Below, piece after piece: positions 1 through 8,420 of a stretch of 64,000 nucleotides of DNA. A program made the translations under genes and the position numbers. The DNA comes from Roseobacter sp. SK209-2-6. GTDB taxonomy: Bacteria > Pseudomonadota > Alphaproteobacteria > Rhodobacterales > Rhodobacteraceae. The DNA lies in the NCBI RefSeq assembly GCF_000169455.1, contig NZ_AAYC01000010.1:1-64000 (forward strand), written 5' to 3'. Position 1 is the stretch's first letter; every line of letters starts with the position of its first letter. The notes under the pieces are model-generated. The model worked only from the letters and a program-made list of their open reading frames with translations, made no database searches and had not been told where the DNA came from.

Positions 1-97
1 TGCCAGGAGGCTGAGCAAATGCGAAGCTTCCGCAGGCGCGGGAGCTCCACCCTCGCTGCTCTTAGCCCACACTCATTTTGGCATGGTTTGTTAGGGG

Positions 98-979
98 TCA
101 GTCGGCTTCTTCTGTGGCTTCGATCTTGTCCTGGGTCCGGGTCTCAAAATCGCTTGCTGCGTGGCGTTCGCGAAGCTGCGTGTGCAACTCGCCAAAGGCG
201 CGGTTCACCATACGGCCGCGGCTAACGGCTGGGCGAGCGTCGATTTCTTTGGCCCAACGCATCACATTTTTGTAGCTCTCCACATCCAAGAACTCAGCCG
301 CATCATAGAGACGTCCTAGCACCAGCTGACCATACCAGGGCCAGATGGCGATATCGGCAATGCTGTAGTCTTCACCGGCGATGAACCGGTTCTCTGCCAA
401 TTGTCTGTCCAACACATCGAGCTGACGCTTGGCCTCCATCGCAAAGCGGTCGATGGGATATTGCCATTTCTCGGGTGCATAGGCGTAGAAGTGGCCAAAA
501 CCGCCGCCCAGATAGGGGGCACTGCCCATCTGCCAGAAAAGCCAATTCATCACTTCGGTACGCGCGCTGCCTTCTTTGGGCAGAAAGGCGTCGAATCTCT
601 CTGCCAGGTGAACCAGAATAGAGCCCGATTCAAACACGCGCTGAGGCTCTGCGCCGCTGCGATCCATCAGGGCCGGGATCTTTGAATTCGGGTTGACCTC
701 AACAAAGCCTGAGCCGAATTGATCACCCTCACCGATATTCACCAGCCAGGCGTCATATTCAGCGCCGCTGTGGCCAAGGGCCAGCAGTTCTTCGAGCATA
801 ACGGTGACCTTCACGCCATTGGGTGTGGCCAGGGAGTAGAGCTGCAAGGGGTGTTCACCCACAGGCAATTCCTTGTCGTGTGTTGCTCCGGCGATGGGGC
901 GGTTGATCGACGCAAAGCGACCTCCGCTTTCTTGTTCCCAAACCCAAACCTTCGGAGGTGTATATGCTGTGTCGCTCAT
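98..979 (-). CDS. yghU: Glutathione S-transferase, YghU type
   Basis: The 293-residue protein has the long N-terminal extension and the N-G-V-K-V-T motif (about residues 54-59) of YghU/Nu-class GSTs, followed by a thioredoxin fold with N-S-K-I-P-A-L and a C-terminal all-alpha domain rich in Trp (W-L-F-W-Q, I-A-I-W-P-W-Y-G). Family members bind two glutathiones and act as disulfide-bond reductases or organic peroxide reductases in the cytoplasm. Length matches the family. The start is the ATG whose complement ends at 979. The gene stands alone and is divergent from the YHS gene across a 301-base gap. Family assignment is firm; the substrate is unknown. Confidence 0.9.
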   Translation of the reverse strand: MSDTAYTPPKVWVWEQESGGRFASINRPIAGATHDKELPVGEHPLQLYSLATPNGVKVTVMLEELLALGHSGAEYDAWLVNIGEGDQFGSGFVEVNPNSKIPALMDRSGAEPQRVFESGSILVHLAERFDAFLPKEGSARTEVMNWLFWQMGSAPYLGGGFGHFYAYAPEKWQYPIDRFAMEAKRQLDVLDRQLAENRFIAGEDYSIADIAIWPWYGQLVLGRLYDAAEFLDVESYKNVMRWAKEIDARPAVSRGRMVNRAFGELHTQLRERHAASDFETRTQDKIEATEEAD

Positions 980-1280
980 CTCTCTGCCTTGTCTAAAAGA
1001 TCTGATTTCGTTTTCCAGTGCGCCAAATTGCGCAGTAGTCCCTGAAATAGGAACCTTCCTGAAAATTCCAATGACTGGAAGGTCCGATCAGATCTTTTTT
1101 GCAGCAGATCACAAAAACTCTACCGGGAACACAGTGGCGTGACCCCGGTTTCAACGGTCGATTTTCCTGCATATTGTCTCTTCAGCAGACCCCAAGCGGA
1201 CACAGATCCCAATAGGGCGACGAATTTTCTTTTGTGCCGCTGGGAAGGCGGCGCCGACAAAAAAATAGGAGAAACACGAG
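980..1280. other. Divergent intergenic region with inverted repeat
   Basis: No gene is seen in this 301-base gap between the divergent GST and YHS genes. It holds an inverted repeat, ACCTTCC at 1053-1059 and GGAAGGT at 1077-1083, separated by 17 bases, followed by a short T run at 1094-1100. The YHS gene has a purine-rich ribosome site (AGGAGAA, about 1268-1274). Promoters for both genes should lie here, but no clear -35/-10 pair was chosen. Confidence 0.5.
1053..1083. repeat. Inverted repeat ACCTTCC-N17-GGAAGGT
   Basis: Two perfect 7-base arms lie 17 bases apart, with further G/C pairing outside the arms if one bulge is allowed. This may be an operator for the GST or YHS gene, or a hairpin. 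The arms match the half-sites of CueR-type metal regulators, but the 17-base gap is too wide for a standard CueR site, so no regulator is assigned. Confidence 0.35.
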
Positions 1281-1799
1281 ATGAAGCGCTTTGCATTTGC
1301 TGCCCTGGCGGCCATCAGCTTTGGCTTCCCGGCCCTGGCGGGAGAGCAGTTTGTTGATGAAACGGGCTATGCTGTATCTGGGTTTGATGTTGTGGCTTAC
1401 CGGAGCTTGGAACAGTCTTCTGTTGGGGCGGCGCAGCCAGCTGCGGTTCCTGGCCTGGCCAGTATCACGGCAGAGTACAATGGCGCGACTTTTGCCTTTG
1501 CCAGCGAAGAAAACCGGGCCAAGTTCCAGGAAAACCCTGCCTATTATGCTCCGCAATATGATGGCCACTGTGCCTATGGCGTGTCCCGCGGCGGTAAGGT
1601 GCCAGGAAATCCGAATCTGTGGCGGATTGTCGACGACAGGCTCTATCTGAACATCACACCTGTGGTTGTCGGGTTCTGGGAAGAGGATATTCCTGGGAAC
1701 ATCGAAACAGCAGAAGGCAACTGGCCCAGCATCGATCCCAAGCCAGCTTCGACCAACACAATCCCGAATTTCTCCTCTGCGGCGCCTGAAACAAACTGA
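1281..1799 (+). CDS. YHS domain-containing exported protein
   Basis: This 172-residue protein begins with a signal peptide (K-R-F, hydrophobic stretch, A-L-A-G cleavage region near residue 20). A YHS-type domain follows: A-V-S-G-F-D-V-V-A-Y near residues 30-39, Y-N-G-A-T-F-A-F-A-S-E-E-N-R and P-A-Y-Y-A-P-Q-Y-D-G-H-C-A-Y-G, with the H-C pair near residue 97. YHS domains are linked to metal or heme-associated roles; the exact function of this exported form is unknown. The ATG at 1281 has an AGGAGAAACACGAG ribosome site. A bidirectional terminator follows, shared with convergent gcrA. Confidence 0.8.
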   Translation: MKRFAFAALAAISFGFPALAGEQFVDETGYAVSGFDVVAYRSLEQSSVGAAQPAAVPGLASITAEYNGATFAFASEENRAKFQENPAYYAPQYDGHCAYGVSRGGKVPGNPNLWRIVDDRLYLNITPVVVGFWEEDIPGNIETAEGNWPSIDPKPASTNTIPNFSSAAPETN

Positions 1800-1833
1800 G
1801 GCCGCAGCCAGTCAGACTGATCATGACAAAATG

Positions 1834-1866
1834 AAAAGCCCGCTTCTTCAATAGAAGCGGGCTTTT
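1834..1866. terminator. Bidirectional terminator (YHS gene / gcrA)
   Basis: Perfect 14-base inverted arms (AAAAGCCCGCTTCT at 1834-1847 and its complement at 1853-1866) with a 5-base loop give A and T tracts on both sides. It can therefore stop transcription from both convergent neighbours. Confidence 0.85.
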
Positions 1867-1891
1867 CATTTCAAATTCTGCGCTGCGGCGA

Positions 1892-2479
1892 CTAGCGTTT
1901 ACGGTCGCGACGCGCGCTCATGGGCTGGAACGCGACGCCAACATGGGCTTCGCAATAGGGCTTGCCCTGTTGAACCGGCAAGCCGCAGAACCAGAAATCC
2001 TCGGTTGCGGGGTCGCCAACCGGCCATTTGCAGGTTCGCTCTGTCAGTTCCATCAAGCTCAGCTTCTTGGCCTTCTTTTCGATCTCATTGACCTTGGCCA
2101 GCGCTTCGGGGCTGATCTCATTGGCAGAAGGCTGAGGTGGCAGGGGCTGTCCTGCGGGGATGATCTGCTTGCGCGCCGGCAGGCTGGGTTTTGCTTCGCT
2201 GTTGGCAGAAGCTGCAGGCTGCGCTGCCGCAGGCCGCGCGGGCTCAGTCTTGGGCTGCGGTTTGGGTTTGGGCGCGGCTTTGGGCGCCGGAGCCGGCTTT
2301 TCCTTGGCCTCTGCCGATTTGGCACTGCTGGTGGCGCGGTTGGAGAGGCCGAGGCGATGCACCTTGCCAATCACTGCATTGCGAGTCACCCCGCCCAGTT
2401 CTTTTGCGATCTGGCTGGCCGACTGGCCTTCGCCCCACATCTTTTTGAGCAATTCGACGCGCTCGTCAGTCCAGGACAT
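1892..2479 (-). CDS. gcrA: GcrA family cell cycle regulator
   Basis: The N-terminus (M-S-W-T-D-E-R-V-E-L-L) followed by a helix-turn-helix (A-S-Q-I-A-K-E-L-G-G-V-T-R-N-A-V-I-G-K) is the GcrA signature. A Pro/Ala/Lys-rich linker (about residues 50-125) leads to a conserved C-terminus with C-K-W-P-V-G-D-P and F-C-G-L-P. GcrA is the alphaproteobacterial factor that binds sigma70 and activates promoters carrying CcrM-methylated GANTC. The frame extends upstream to a TTG at 2494, but the ATG at 2479 is chosen because it gives the canonical N-terminus and has a GGAAAGG ribosome site. Product 195 residues, convergent with the YHS gene. Confidence 0.95.
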   Translation of the reverse strand: MSWTDERVELLKKMWGEGQSASQIAKELGGVTRNAVIGKVHRLGLSNRATSSAKSAEAKEKPAPAPKAAPKPKPQPKTEPARPAAAQPAASANSEAKPSLPARKQIIPAGQPLPPQPSANEISPEALAKVNEIEKKAKKLSLMELTERTCKWPVGDPATEDFWFCGLPVQQGKPYCEAHVGVAFQPMSARRDRKR

Positions 2480-2510
2480 CTGTTGCCTTTCCAAGCTAAT
2501 AGCGGCCCCA

Positions 2511-2515
2511 GAATC
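2511..2515. promoter_or_regulatory. GANTC (CcrM methylation) site upstream of gcrA
   Basis: GAATC lies 32 bases before the gcrA start codon. GANTC is the recognition sequence of the CcrM methyltransferase with which GcrA cooperates. A promoter-proximal site could allow methylation-dependent autoregulation, but one site of this short motif can occur by chance. Confidence 0.4.
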
Positions 2516-2639
2516 CTGCGGCCGCCATCGTGTTCCGTATTCAACTGCCTATACTAGCCACTGAGGGCAGAGTTACAAGGCATCTTGCACCTGCTCAGGC
2601 TTTGTCTATGCAGTCAAACCACACAAGAGTGGAAAAAAC

Positions 2640-3458
2640 ATGTCACAAAACGAAACAGGATTTCAGCTGGCCCTTGGTGAACGGCGCTTTGGGCGGGTGA
2701 ACTGGCTGGGGTTGCAGACATTGGCAGGTCGAGAAATCACCAGGTTTCTGGTCGTGTGGACCCAAACTTTGCTGGCGCCTTTGGTCACTGCGGCGCTGTT
2801 TTTGTTGATTTTCAACCTGGCCATAGGTCCGCGCCGGGGGGATGTCATGGGGGTTCCATTCCTGCAATTCCTTGCACCGGGCATCATGATGATGACGGTA
2901 ATCCAAAATGCTTTTGCCAATACCTCTTCTTCCCTTGTCATCTCCAAGGTGCAGGGCAACATCGTGGATACGTTGATGCCACCGCTTTCCGGGCTGGAGA
3001 TTCTGCTTGGCTATCTCGCGGGCGCAATGGTGCGTGGAGTGGTGATTGCTCTTGGTATTGCCTGCGGTTTGGCTGTGGTACTGGGGCTATTTCCCGCGCA
3101 CCCTGTGCTCGCCTTGCTTTTTGTCACGCTCGGAGCGGTTTTCCTGGGAGGGCTTGGTATCGTTGCCGGGGTCTTTGCAGAAAAATTTGACCAGATGGCG
3201 GCAATCACCAATTTCATTGTGACCCCTTTGGCCTTCCTTTCAGGGACTTTCTACTCTGTTGCGGCCCTGCCGCCGGTGCTGCGCAGCCTGTCGCAGGTCA
3301 ATCCGGTTTTCTATCTGATCGATGGGCTGCGATTTGCCATGATTGGAACTTCGGATGCACCAATTGGTCTGAGTATCGCGGTCTGCCTCCTGGCTTCCTG
3401 TTCGATCTGCGCATTGGCCTGGGCCATGCTGCAGCGGGGATATCGGTTGAAACCCTAA
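2640..3458 (+). CDS. ABC-2 type transporter permease
   Basis: This 272-residue protein has about six membrane segments and the ABC-2 permease pattern (F-L-Q-F-L-A-P-G-I-M-M near residues 78-88; P-L-A-F-L-S-G-T-F-Y-S near residue 200; P-V-F-Y-L-I-D-G-L-R). It resembles YadH/DrrB-type permeases that work with a separate ATPase to export a substrate or polymer. No ATPase gene lies beside it here, so the partner must be encoded elsewhere. The ATG at 2640 follows an A-rich stretch (GGAAAAAAC). Divergent from gcrA. Confidence 0.85.
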   Translation: MSQNETGFQLALGERRFGRVNWLGLQTLAGREITRFLVVWTQTLLAPLVTAALFLLIFNLAIGPRRGDVMGVPFLQFLAPGIMMMTVIQNAFANTSSSLVISKVQGNIVDTLMPPLSGLEILLGYLAGAMVRGVVIALGIACGLAVVLGLFPAHPVLALLFVTLGAVFLGGLGIVAGVFAEKFDQMAAITNFIVTPLAFLSGTFYSVAALPPVLRSLSQVNPVFYLIDGLRFAMIGTSDAPIGLSIAVCLLASCSICALAWAMLQRGYRLKP

Positions 3459-3505
3459 AGCTCCTTTGAATTCGGCGCTCTCTTGCTCAAGGCCGAGCAA
3501 ACCGC

Positions 3506-4777
3506 CTATTCAGCGGCCAGTTCGCGGGGGGAATTCGCTGGTGATTGGCCCACTTGCCGGACGGGGGCGGATTGAGGTTGCCGTGGCCGTCCAAGGCGAG
3601 GATGGAGTTTGCCTGCCAGTAGCCCTGCTCCGGCAAGCGCCACGCCCCCGGCAGCAAAAATCCCGGCAACCGGCAGCAATAGCAAAACCGCCCAGGCAAG
3701 CCCCGGTGTGAGAATGCCCGAAACATCGCGGTAGCTGGAATAGACCGCTGACATCTCGGTCCGCTCAGAGGGTTTGACCGCCATCAAGAATGGCAGGCCC
3801 GCGCAGATGTCCAGCTCGATCAGGGCAATGGACCCCATGACCAGAAGGATGACTGCGACCCAGGGCTGGCCAGAGTTGAGGTAGGCCAGGGTAAAGCAGA
3901 GGGCGACAATGAGAAACCCGAACTGCACTGCAAAGCGGATAGAGTGCCGTTGGATCCAGCGTTGCAGCAGGGGGGCGCCAAAGAGGGCAGCATTGGTGAA
4001 GGAGAGAAGAAACCCTCCGAGCTCCTCTCCGAGGTTGGATTCGATTGCGAAAATCGGCAGGTAAACCACATAGATCCACCACCCGCAGGAGCGGATGACC
4101 GCAAAGAGCCAGCCAGCAATCAGACGCGGCTGCGCTAAAAAGCGCGGCAGATAGGCGAGGGGATTTGCCGCTGGGCTGCGCGCTTTGGAAATCTGTTTCC
4201 CGTTGCCCATGCGCATGCGCCAAAAGGTTGCCAGCATCACCAAAGCGGCAAACCCTGAGAGCAGAAACGGGGCAGGTTCCCAGTGTTTCATCATGACCAC
4301 GCCGACCATGGGGCCGGCGGTCCAGCCGAGAGCTGAATAGAACATGCGAGAGGTCTCACAGCGGCCCAGTTCAACCCGTTCGATATAGTCTAGAACATAG
4401 GCGTTGAAACAAATGAAGGTCACCACCGCGGCAATGGTGTTGAGCGCCAAAGCCAGCAACATGCCAGTGGTTCCGCCCCAGCAGGCGCAGGCAGCTGAGG
4501 CAACAAACATCAGCGTTCCAATGGAATAGGCCCAACGACGCGGGATCAGCCGGATTAGTCCCGGCAAAAGCAGCCCAACAATCAGGGAGAGAATGCCAAC
4601 CGCGAAATAGCTGGCAGAGACCAAAGCTGCGTCTCCGAGGCTTCGGTACAGGGCCAAAGGGAAAACCGAAATCAGACTTCCACGCACCACGGCCTCAAGG
4701 CCTGCGAGAATTCCAAAATCACGAATGGATGGGGCCGGAGAATGGCGCAGCCACTCCGGAATACGTCTCTCGTGCAT
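3506..4777 (-). CDS. MFS transporter
   Basis: The 423-residue protein has about twelve hydrophobic segments with a central basic, Pro-rich loop (about residues 190-215), the layout of the major facilitator superfamily. The region R-L-I-P-R-R-W-A-Y is placed like the loop 2-3 motif. The C-terminal tail (R-P-R-Q-P-Q-S) is cytoplasmic and probably disordered. Roseobacters carry many such carriers; nothing shows the substrate. Convergent with the ABC-2 permease, with a 47-base gap between stop codons. Confidence 0.8.
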   Translation of the reverse strand: MHERRIPEWLRHSPAPSIRDFGILAGLEAVVRGSLISVFPLALYRSLGDAALVSASYFAVGILSLIVGLLLPGLIRLIPRRWAYSIGTLMFVASAACACWGGTTGMLLALALNTIAAVVTFICFNAYVLDYIERVELGRCETSRMFYSALGWTAGPMVGVVMMKHWEPAPFLLSGFAALVMLATFWRMRMGNGKQISKARSPAANPLAYLPRFLAQPRLIAGWLFAVIRSCGWWIYVVYLPIFAIESNLGEELGGFLLSFTNAALFGAPLLQRWIQRHSIRFAVQFGFLIVALCFTLAYLNSGQPWVAVILLVMGSIALIELDICAGLPFLMAVKPSERTEMSAVYSSYRDVSGILTPGLAWAVLLLLPVAGIFAAGGVALAGAGLLAGKLHPRLGRPRQPQSAPVRQVGQSPANSPRELAAE

Positions 4778-4900
4778 CGACGCGCTCCTGCTCTGTTTCC
4801 AAGTAGGTTGCGCCGCAAATTCTTTGGGAAATGCCGGTTTTCGACCTCTGTGTCGCGGCTGGGATTTCTCACGAAAATTTATTTGCTCGGAGGGGTGCGC

Positions 4901-5830
4901 CTAGTTCCCGCTCTTGGCCCGCAACCGCCCCTCTCGCCAGGCCAGCAATGCCGCACCAGATAGGATGGTGGCTGCCCCGGCGATCGTGATGAGGTCAGGC
5001 TTTTTTGCAAAGCCAATAAAATCATAAAGCGTTGCAAAGATTAACGTGGCATAGCTGAATGGCGCTGCAAAAGAGGCATCCGCCCGGGCCATGCCATTGA
5101 TGAAACAGGCCTGTGCGCAGGCCATCAGGATCCCTAGTCCCGCCAAGGCCAGCCATTGGGTCGGGGTAGGGGCCTGCCAAACAGTGCTGGCAGCGATGCT
5201 GGCGATGATCAGCCCCAGCGCATTGTTGAACCAAAGAACCTGCAAAGGGCTTTCCTGCCCCGCCAGTTTCTTTATCAGTATCAGCTCCATCCCCATGACA
5301 AGTGCTGCCGCCAGAGCCAAGAGAGCGGCGGGCTGGAAACTGGAAGGCCCGGGACGAAGCAGTATCAAAGCCCCCAGGAGCGCGACAAAGGCCGCAAGCC
5401 AGCGCCAGGGGCCAACCCGCTCTCCGAGGAGAGGGATCGCCAGCAGCATTGCAAAAACCGGATTGAGAAAGGTGATCGCGGTGGCATCCGCCAGGGGAAT
5501 ATAGGCCACGGAGGCAAACATCAGGGTCACACCCAGCCAGCCAAAACTGGTGCGCCCCAGATGCAGCCTCCACTGTGGTTTTTGCAGTTTGAAACGCAGG
5601 ACAATCACCGCGCTGGAGATCGCAAGAAAGGCGAAACAGAAGCGGCCAAAGCTGATCTGCATCGGATGCAGCGGCGTACCCAGAGCCTCTGTGCCCAGGG
5701 CTTTGGCAAAAAGGGTGGTGGCGGCGATGAATACCGAGGCGGTGGTGATCAGGATGGCTGCCAGCGCCGGGTTTTGTTTTGTTTCGATCTGCATCTGGCC
5801 AGCTGTGCGGTGCCAATCCTTCTTTTGCAA
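4901..5830 (-). CDS. DMT family (EamA) transporter
   Basis: The 309-residue protein holds two EamA repeats, each of about five membrane segments (first about residues 24-155, second 165-300), with typical P-L-A-D-A-T-A-I-T-F-L-N-P-V-F and A-P-F-S-Y-A-T-L-I-F motifs. The family exports amino acids, metabolites or drugs across the inner membrane. The start may be the first Met or the internal Met at residue 13; the frame supports either. Substrate unknown. It runs in the same direction as the MFS gene but 123 bases upstream of that gene's start. Confidence 0.85.
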   Translation of the reverse strand: MQKKDWHRTAGQMQIETKQNPALAAILITTASVFIAATTLFAKALGTEALGTPLHPMQISFGRFCFAFLAISSAVIVLRFKLQKPQWRLHLGRTSFGWLGVTLMFASVAYIPLADATAITFLNPVFAMLLAIPLLGERVGPWRWLAAFVALLGALILLRPGPSSFQPAALLALAAALVMGMELILIKKLAGQESPLQVLWFNNALGLIIASIAASTVWQAPTPTQWLALAGLGILMACAQACFINGMARADASFAAPFSYATLIFATLYDFIGFAKKPDLITIAGAATILSGAALLAWREGRLRAKSGN

Positions 5831-6137
5831 GTCCTATCGCCTCGCCTACGGTTCTGCGTGGTCAGGTGCCACGCCGCACCTTGCATGGCAGGGGTGGCAA
5901 AATGTTTGCGCAATGGCTCCGAAAGGGGTTTCTTTTTGGCATTCGCTCCGATATGGAGCCTGCCTATGATCAAAGATGCACATATCCCTTTGCTGCGACG
6001 CCGACGCCGTTTGGCGTAATTTGGCCGTTTTGATCTCTTGTGCCTGTCCTGTGGTGCAAAAACACTCTCCCATTATTGACCCTTTGGCCCGGCTCATGCA
6101 CTGCTTTGGCCTCAACCCGTGAAAAAGGATGATCCTG
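5831..6137 (+). promoter_or_regulatory. argD-argF leader region
   Basis: This 307-base region precedes argD. It holds a short arginine-rich frame with its own ribosome site (5966-6019), a small stem-loop (ACGCC at 6004-6008 with GGCGT at 6013-6017) overlapping the end of that frame, three copies of TTTGGCC (near 6020, 6083 and 6104) and a C-rich, G-poor stretch at about 6036-6075. A TTGACC at 6077-6082 could be a -35 box but lacks a good -10. No classical U-tract terminator was found, so if attenuation operates it may be Rho-dependent or translational. Confidence 0.55.
5966..6019 (+). CDS. Putative arginine leader peptide upstream of argD
   Basis: A 17-codon frame encodes MIKDAHIPLLRRRRRLA, with five consecutive Arg codons (CGA CGC CGA CGC CGT at 5996-6010) just before the stop. 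A GGAG ribosome site lies at 5955-5958, seven bases before the ATG. The frame sits 118 bases upstream of argD, the first of two arginine biosynthesis genes. A run of codons for the pathway end-product in a short translated leader is the hallmark of amino-acid attenuation as in his, leu and trp leaders. Ribosome stalling at scarce Arg-tRNA would be the sensing step. This is inference; translation and the termination mechanism are unproven. Confidence 0.6.
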   Translation: MIKDAHIPLLRRRRRLA

Positions 6138-7319
6138 ATGATCCCCTCCGTATTGCCCACCTATAATCGCGCTCCATTGGAGTTCGTGAAAGGCGAAGGT
6201 TCCTGGCTGATTGAGGCGGATGGGCGACGTTTTCTGGATCTTGGTTCCGGGATTGCGGTGAATGCGCTGGGCCATGCCCACCCAAAGCTGGTTGAGGTTC
6301 TCAGCACCCAGGCGCAAAACCTTTGGCATGTCTCCAACCTCTATAAGATCCCGCAGCAGGAAAAGCTGGCGGATCTGCTGGTGGAGCATACCTTTGCCGA
6401 TACGGTCTTTTTCACCAATTCCGGCACAGAAGCCTGCGAGCTGGCGGTGAAGATGGCGCGCAAGTTTTTCTACGAGAAAGACCAGCCGGAGCGGGTGGAG
6501 ATTATCACCTTCGATGGCTCCTTCCATGGCCGCTCCTCGGCGGGGATCGCTGCTGCAGGCAGCGAGAAAATGACCCAGGGATTCGGTCCGCTTCTACCCG
6601 GATTTGTGCATCTCACCTTTGGCGATCTGGATGGGGTGACCAATGCGATCACCGATCAGACTGCGGCCATTCTGATTGAACCGGTGCAGGGCGAAGGCGG
6701 TATTCGCCCGGTGCCAGACGCGGAACTGAAGGCGCTGCGCCAAATCTGTGATGAGGCGGGCATCCTGCTGATCCTGGACGAAGTGCAATGCGGTGTGGGC
6801 CGGACCGGCAAGCTCTTTGCCCATGAATGGGCGGGCATCGCGCCTGACATCATGATGGTGGCCAAGGGCATCGGCGGCGGCTTCCCGCTGGGCGCTGTGC
6901 TGGCCACGGAGGAGGCCGCCTCTGGCATGACAGCCGGCACCCATGGTTCCACCTATGGCGGCAACCCCCTGGGCTGCGCCGTGGGCTGCGCCGTGGTAGA
7001 GGAAGTGACCGCCGACGGATTCCTTGAAGAGGTGAACCGCAAGGCGGGCCTGCTGCGGCAAAAACTTGAGGGGATCGTTGCTGATTATCCCGATGTTTTT
7101 GAAGAGGTCCGTGGATCTGGGTTGATGCTTGGCCTCAAATGCAAAGTCTCCAACATTGATGTTGTAAACGAAGGCTATGAAAAAGAGCTTATCACGGTTC
7201 CTGCCGCCGATAACGTTATCCGTCTGTTGCCACCTTTGAATCTTTCGGATGAAGACGTCGCTGAAGCCGCTTTGCGAATTGAGGCGACCGCTGGCGGTGT
7301 GCGTATCGGCAACGGCTGA
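6138..7319 (+). CDS. argD: Acetylornithine aminotransferase family protein
   Basis: A class III PLP-dependent aminotransferase of 393 residues, with F-T-N-S-G-T-E-A near residue 92, the cofactor Asp region I-L-D-E-V-Q-C-G-V-G-R-T-G and the Schiff-base Lys in M-V-A-K-G-I-G-G-G-F-P. It transfers an amino group from glutamate to N-acetylglutamate semialdehyde in arginine synthesis; ArgD enzymes can also serve lysine synthesis. An ATG at 6129 is in frame, but 6138 is chosen because it sits about 9 bases after AAAAAGGA. argF follows after 77 bases, supporting the arginine role. Probably controlled by the leader region before it. Confidence 0.93.
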   Translation: MIPSVLPTYNRAPLEFVKGEGSWLIEADGRRFLDLGSGIAVNALGHAHPKLVEVLSTQAQNLWHVSNLYKIPQQEKLADLLVEHTFADTVFFTNSGTEACELAVKMARKFFYEKDQPERVEIITFDGSFHGRSSAGIAAAGSEKMTQGFGPLLPGFVHLTFGDLDGVTNAITDQTAAILIEPVQGEGGIRPVPDAELKALRQICDEAGILLILDEVQCGVGRTGKLFAHEWAGIAPDIMMVAKGIGGGFPLGAVLATEEAASGMTAGTHGSTYGGNPLGCAVGCAVVEEVTADGFLEEVNRKAGLLRQKLEGIVADYPDVFEEVRGSGLMLGLKCKVSNIDVVNEGYEKELITVPAADNVIRLLPPLNLSDEDVAEAALRIEATAGGVRIGNG

Positions 7320-7396
7320 CCCCAGAAAAGACCAAAATGTTGTTGAGCTGGGCAAAGCAGCCTGCAGCTCTGACCTAAAAGTAAAGCGATTCCACG

Positions 7397-8323
7397 ATGA
7401 AGCACTTCCTAGACATCCACAAAACCGACCCTGCTGATCTGCGGGCCATCATCGATCAGGCCAGCGCCACCAAACAGGCCCGTCTGGGCCGGCCCAAAGC
7501 TGCGTTGGACGATGAGCTGCCGCTCAAGGACCGTATGGTGGCGCTCATCTTTGAAAAACCCTCGACCCGGACCCGCGTCTCCTTTGACGTTGGCGTGCGC
7601 CAAATGGGAGGCCAGACCATGGTTCTCTCGGGCAAGGACATGCAACTGGGCCATGGCGAAACCATCGCCGACACCGCCCGCGTGCTTAGCCGCTATGTGG
7701 ACATGATCATGATCCGCACCTTCGATGAGACCGTGCTGACCGAGATGGCGGAATATGCCGATGTGCCGGTGATCAACGGGCTCACCGACCGCACCCATCC
7801 CTGCCAAATCATGGCGGATGTCCTGACCTATGAAGAGCACCGCGGCCCGATCAAGGGCAAAAAGGTGGTCTGGGCCGGGGACGGCAACAATGTCTGCGCC
7901 TCATTCCTGCATGCGGCGGGCCAATTCGGTTTTGACCTCACCTTTACCGGTCCCGCGCAGCTGGACCCAGAGGAGGAGTTCATCGGCCTGGCCCGCAAAG
8001 CGGGTTCGAAGATCTCAATCGAGCGTGATGCCTTCAAGGCCGTCGAGGGTGCTGATCTGATCGTCGCCGATACCTGGGTTTCGATGCATGACAGCCAGTC
8101 CTCGAAAGAGCGCCGCCACAACATGCTGCGCCCCTATCAGGTCAATGATGAGCTGATGTCCCACGCCAAGTCGGATGCGCTGTTCATGCATTGCCTGCCA
8201 GCCCACCGGGAAGAAGAAGTGACCTCTTCTGTCATGGACGGGGCACAGTCGGTGATCTTTGATGAGGCCGAGAACCGGCTCCATGCCCAGAAAGCCGTCA
8301 TGCGCTGGTGCCTGGAAGGCTAG
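7397..8323 (+). CDS. argF: Ornithine carbamoyltransferase
   Basis: The 308-residue enzyme joins carbamoyl phosphate to ornithine to make citrulline. The carbamoyl-phosphate loop (K-P-S-T-R-T-R near residues 50-57), H-P-C-Q (near 134), the ornithine loop (D-T-W-V-S-M) and the catalytic H-C-L-P-A-H-R near residue 270 are all present. It forms an operon with argD upstream. A strong terminator lies 57 bases after the stop codon. Confidence 0.97.
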   Translation: MKHFLDIHKTDPADLRAIIDQASATKQARLGRPKAALDDELPLKDRMVALIFEKPSTRTRVSFDVGVRQMGGQTMVLSGKDMQLGHGETIADTARVLSRYVDMIMIRTFDETVLTEMAEYADVPVINGLTDRTHPCQIMADVLTYEEHRGPIKGKKVVWAGDGNNVCASFLHAAGQFGFDLTFTGPAQLDPEEEFIGLARKAGSKISIERDAFKAVEGADLIVADTWVSMHDSQSSKERRHNMLRPYQVNDELMSHAKSDALFMHCLPAHREEEVTSSVMDGAQSVIFDEAENRLHAQKAVMRWCLEG

Positions 8324-8380
8324 GCCTTTTCTCACCACACGTCACATGGGTTGACCTCTGGTCATTCCTTGCAGCTTCTG

Positions 8381-8420
8381 AAACCCTCACCTCACTTCAA
8401 CATGAGGCGAGGGTTTTTCT
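8381..8420 (+). terminator. argF terminator overlapping next ribosome site
   Basis: AAACCCTC-A-CCTCA (8381-8394) pairs with TGAGG-C-GAGGGTTT (8403-8416), giving a long stem with one internal mismatch and a run of five Ts at 8414-8418. The 3' arm contains GAGG and GAGGG, which are also the only Shine-Dalgarno-like sequences for the ATG at 8421. The hairpin should therefore both end the arg transcript and hide the next gene's ribosome site in any read-through RNA. Confidence 0.8.
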
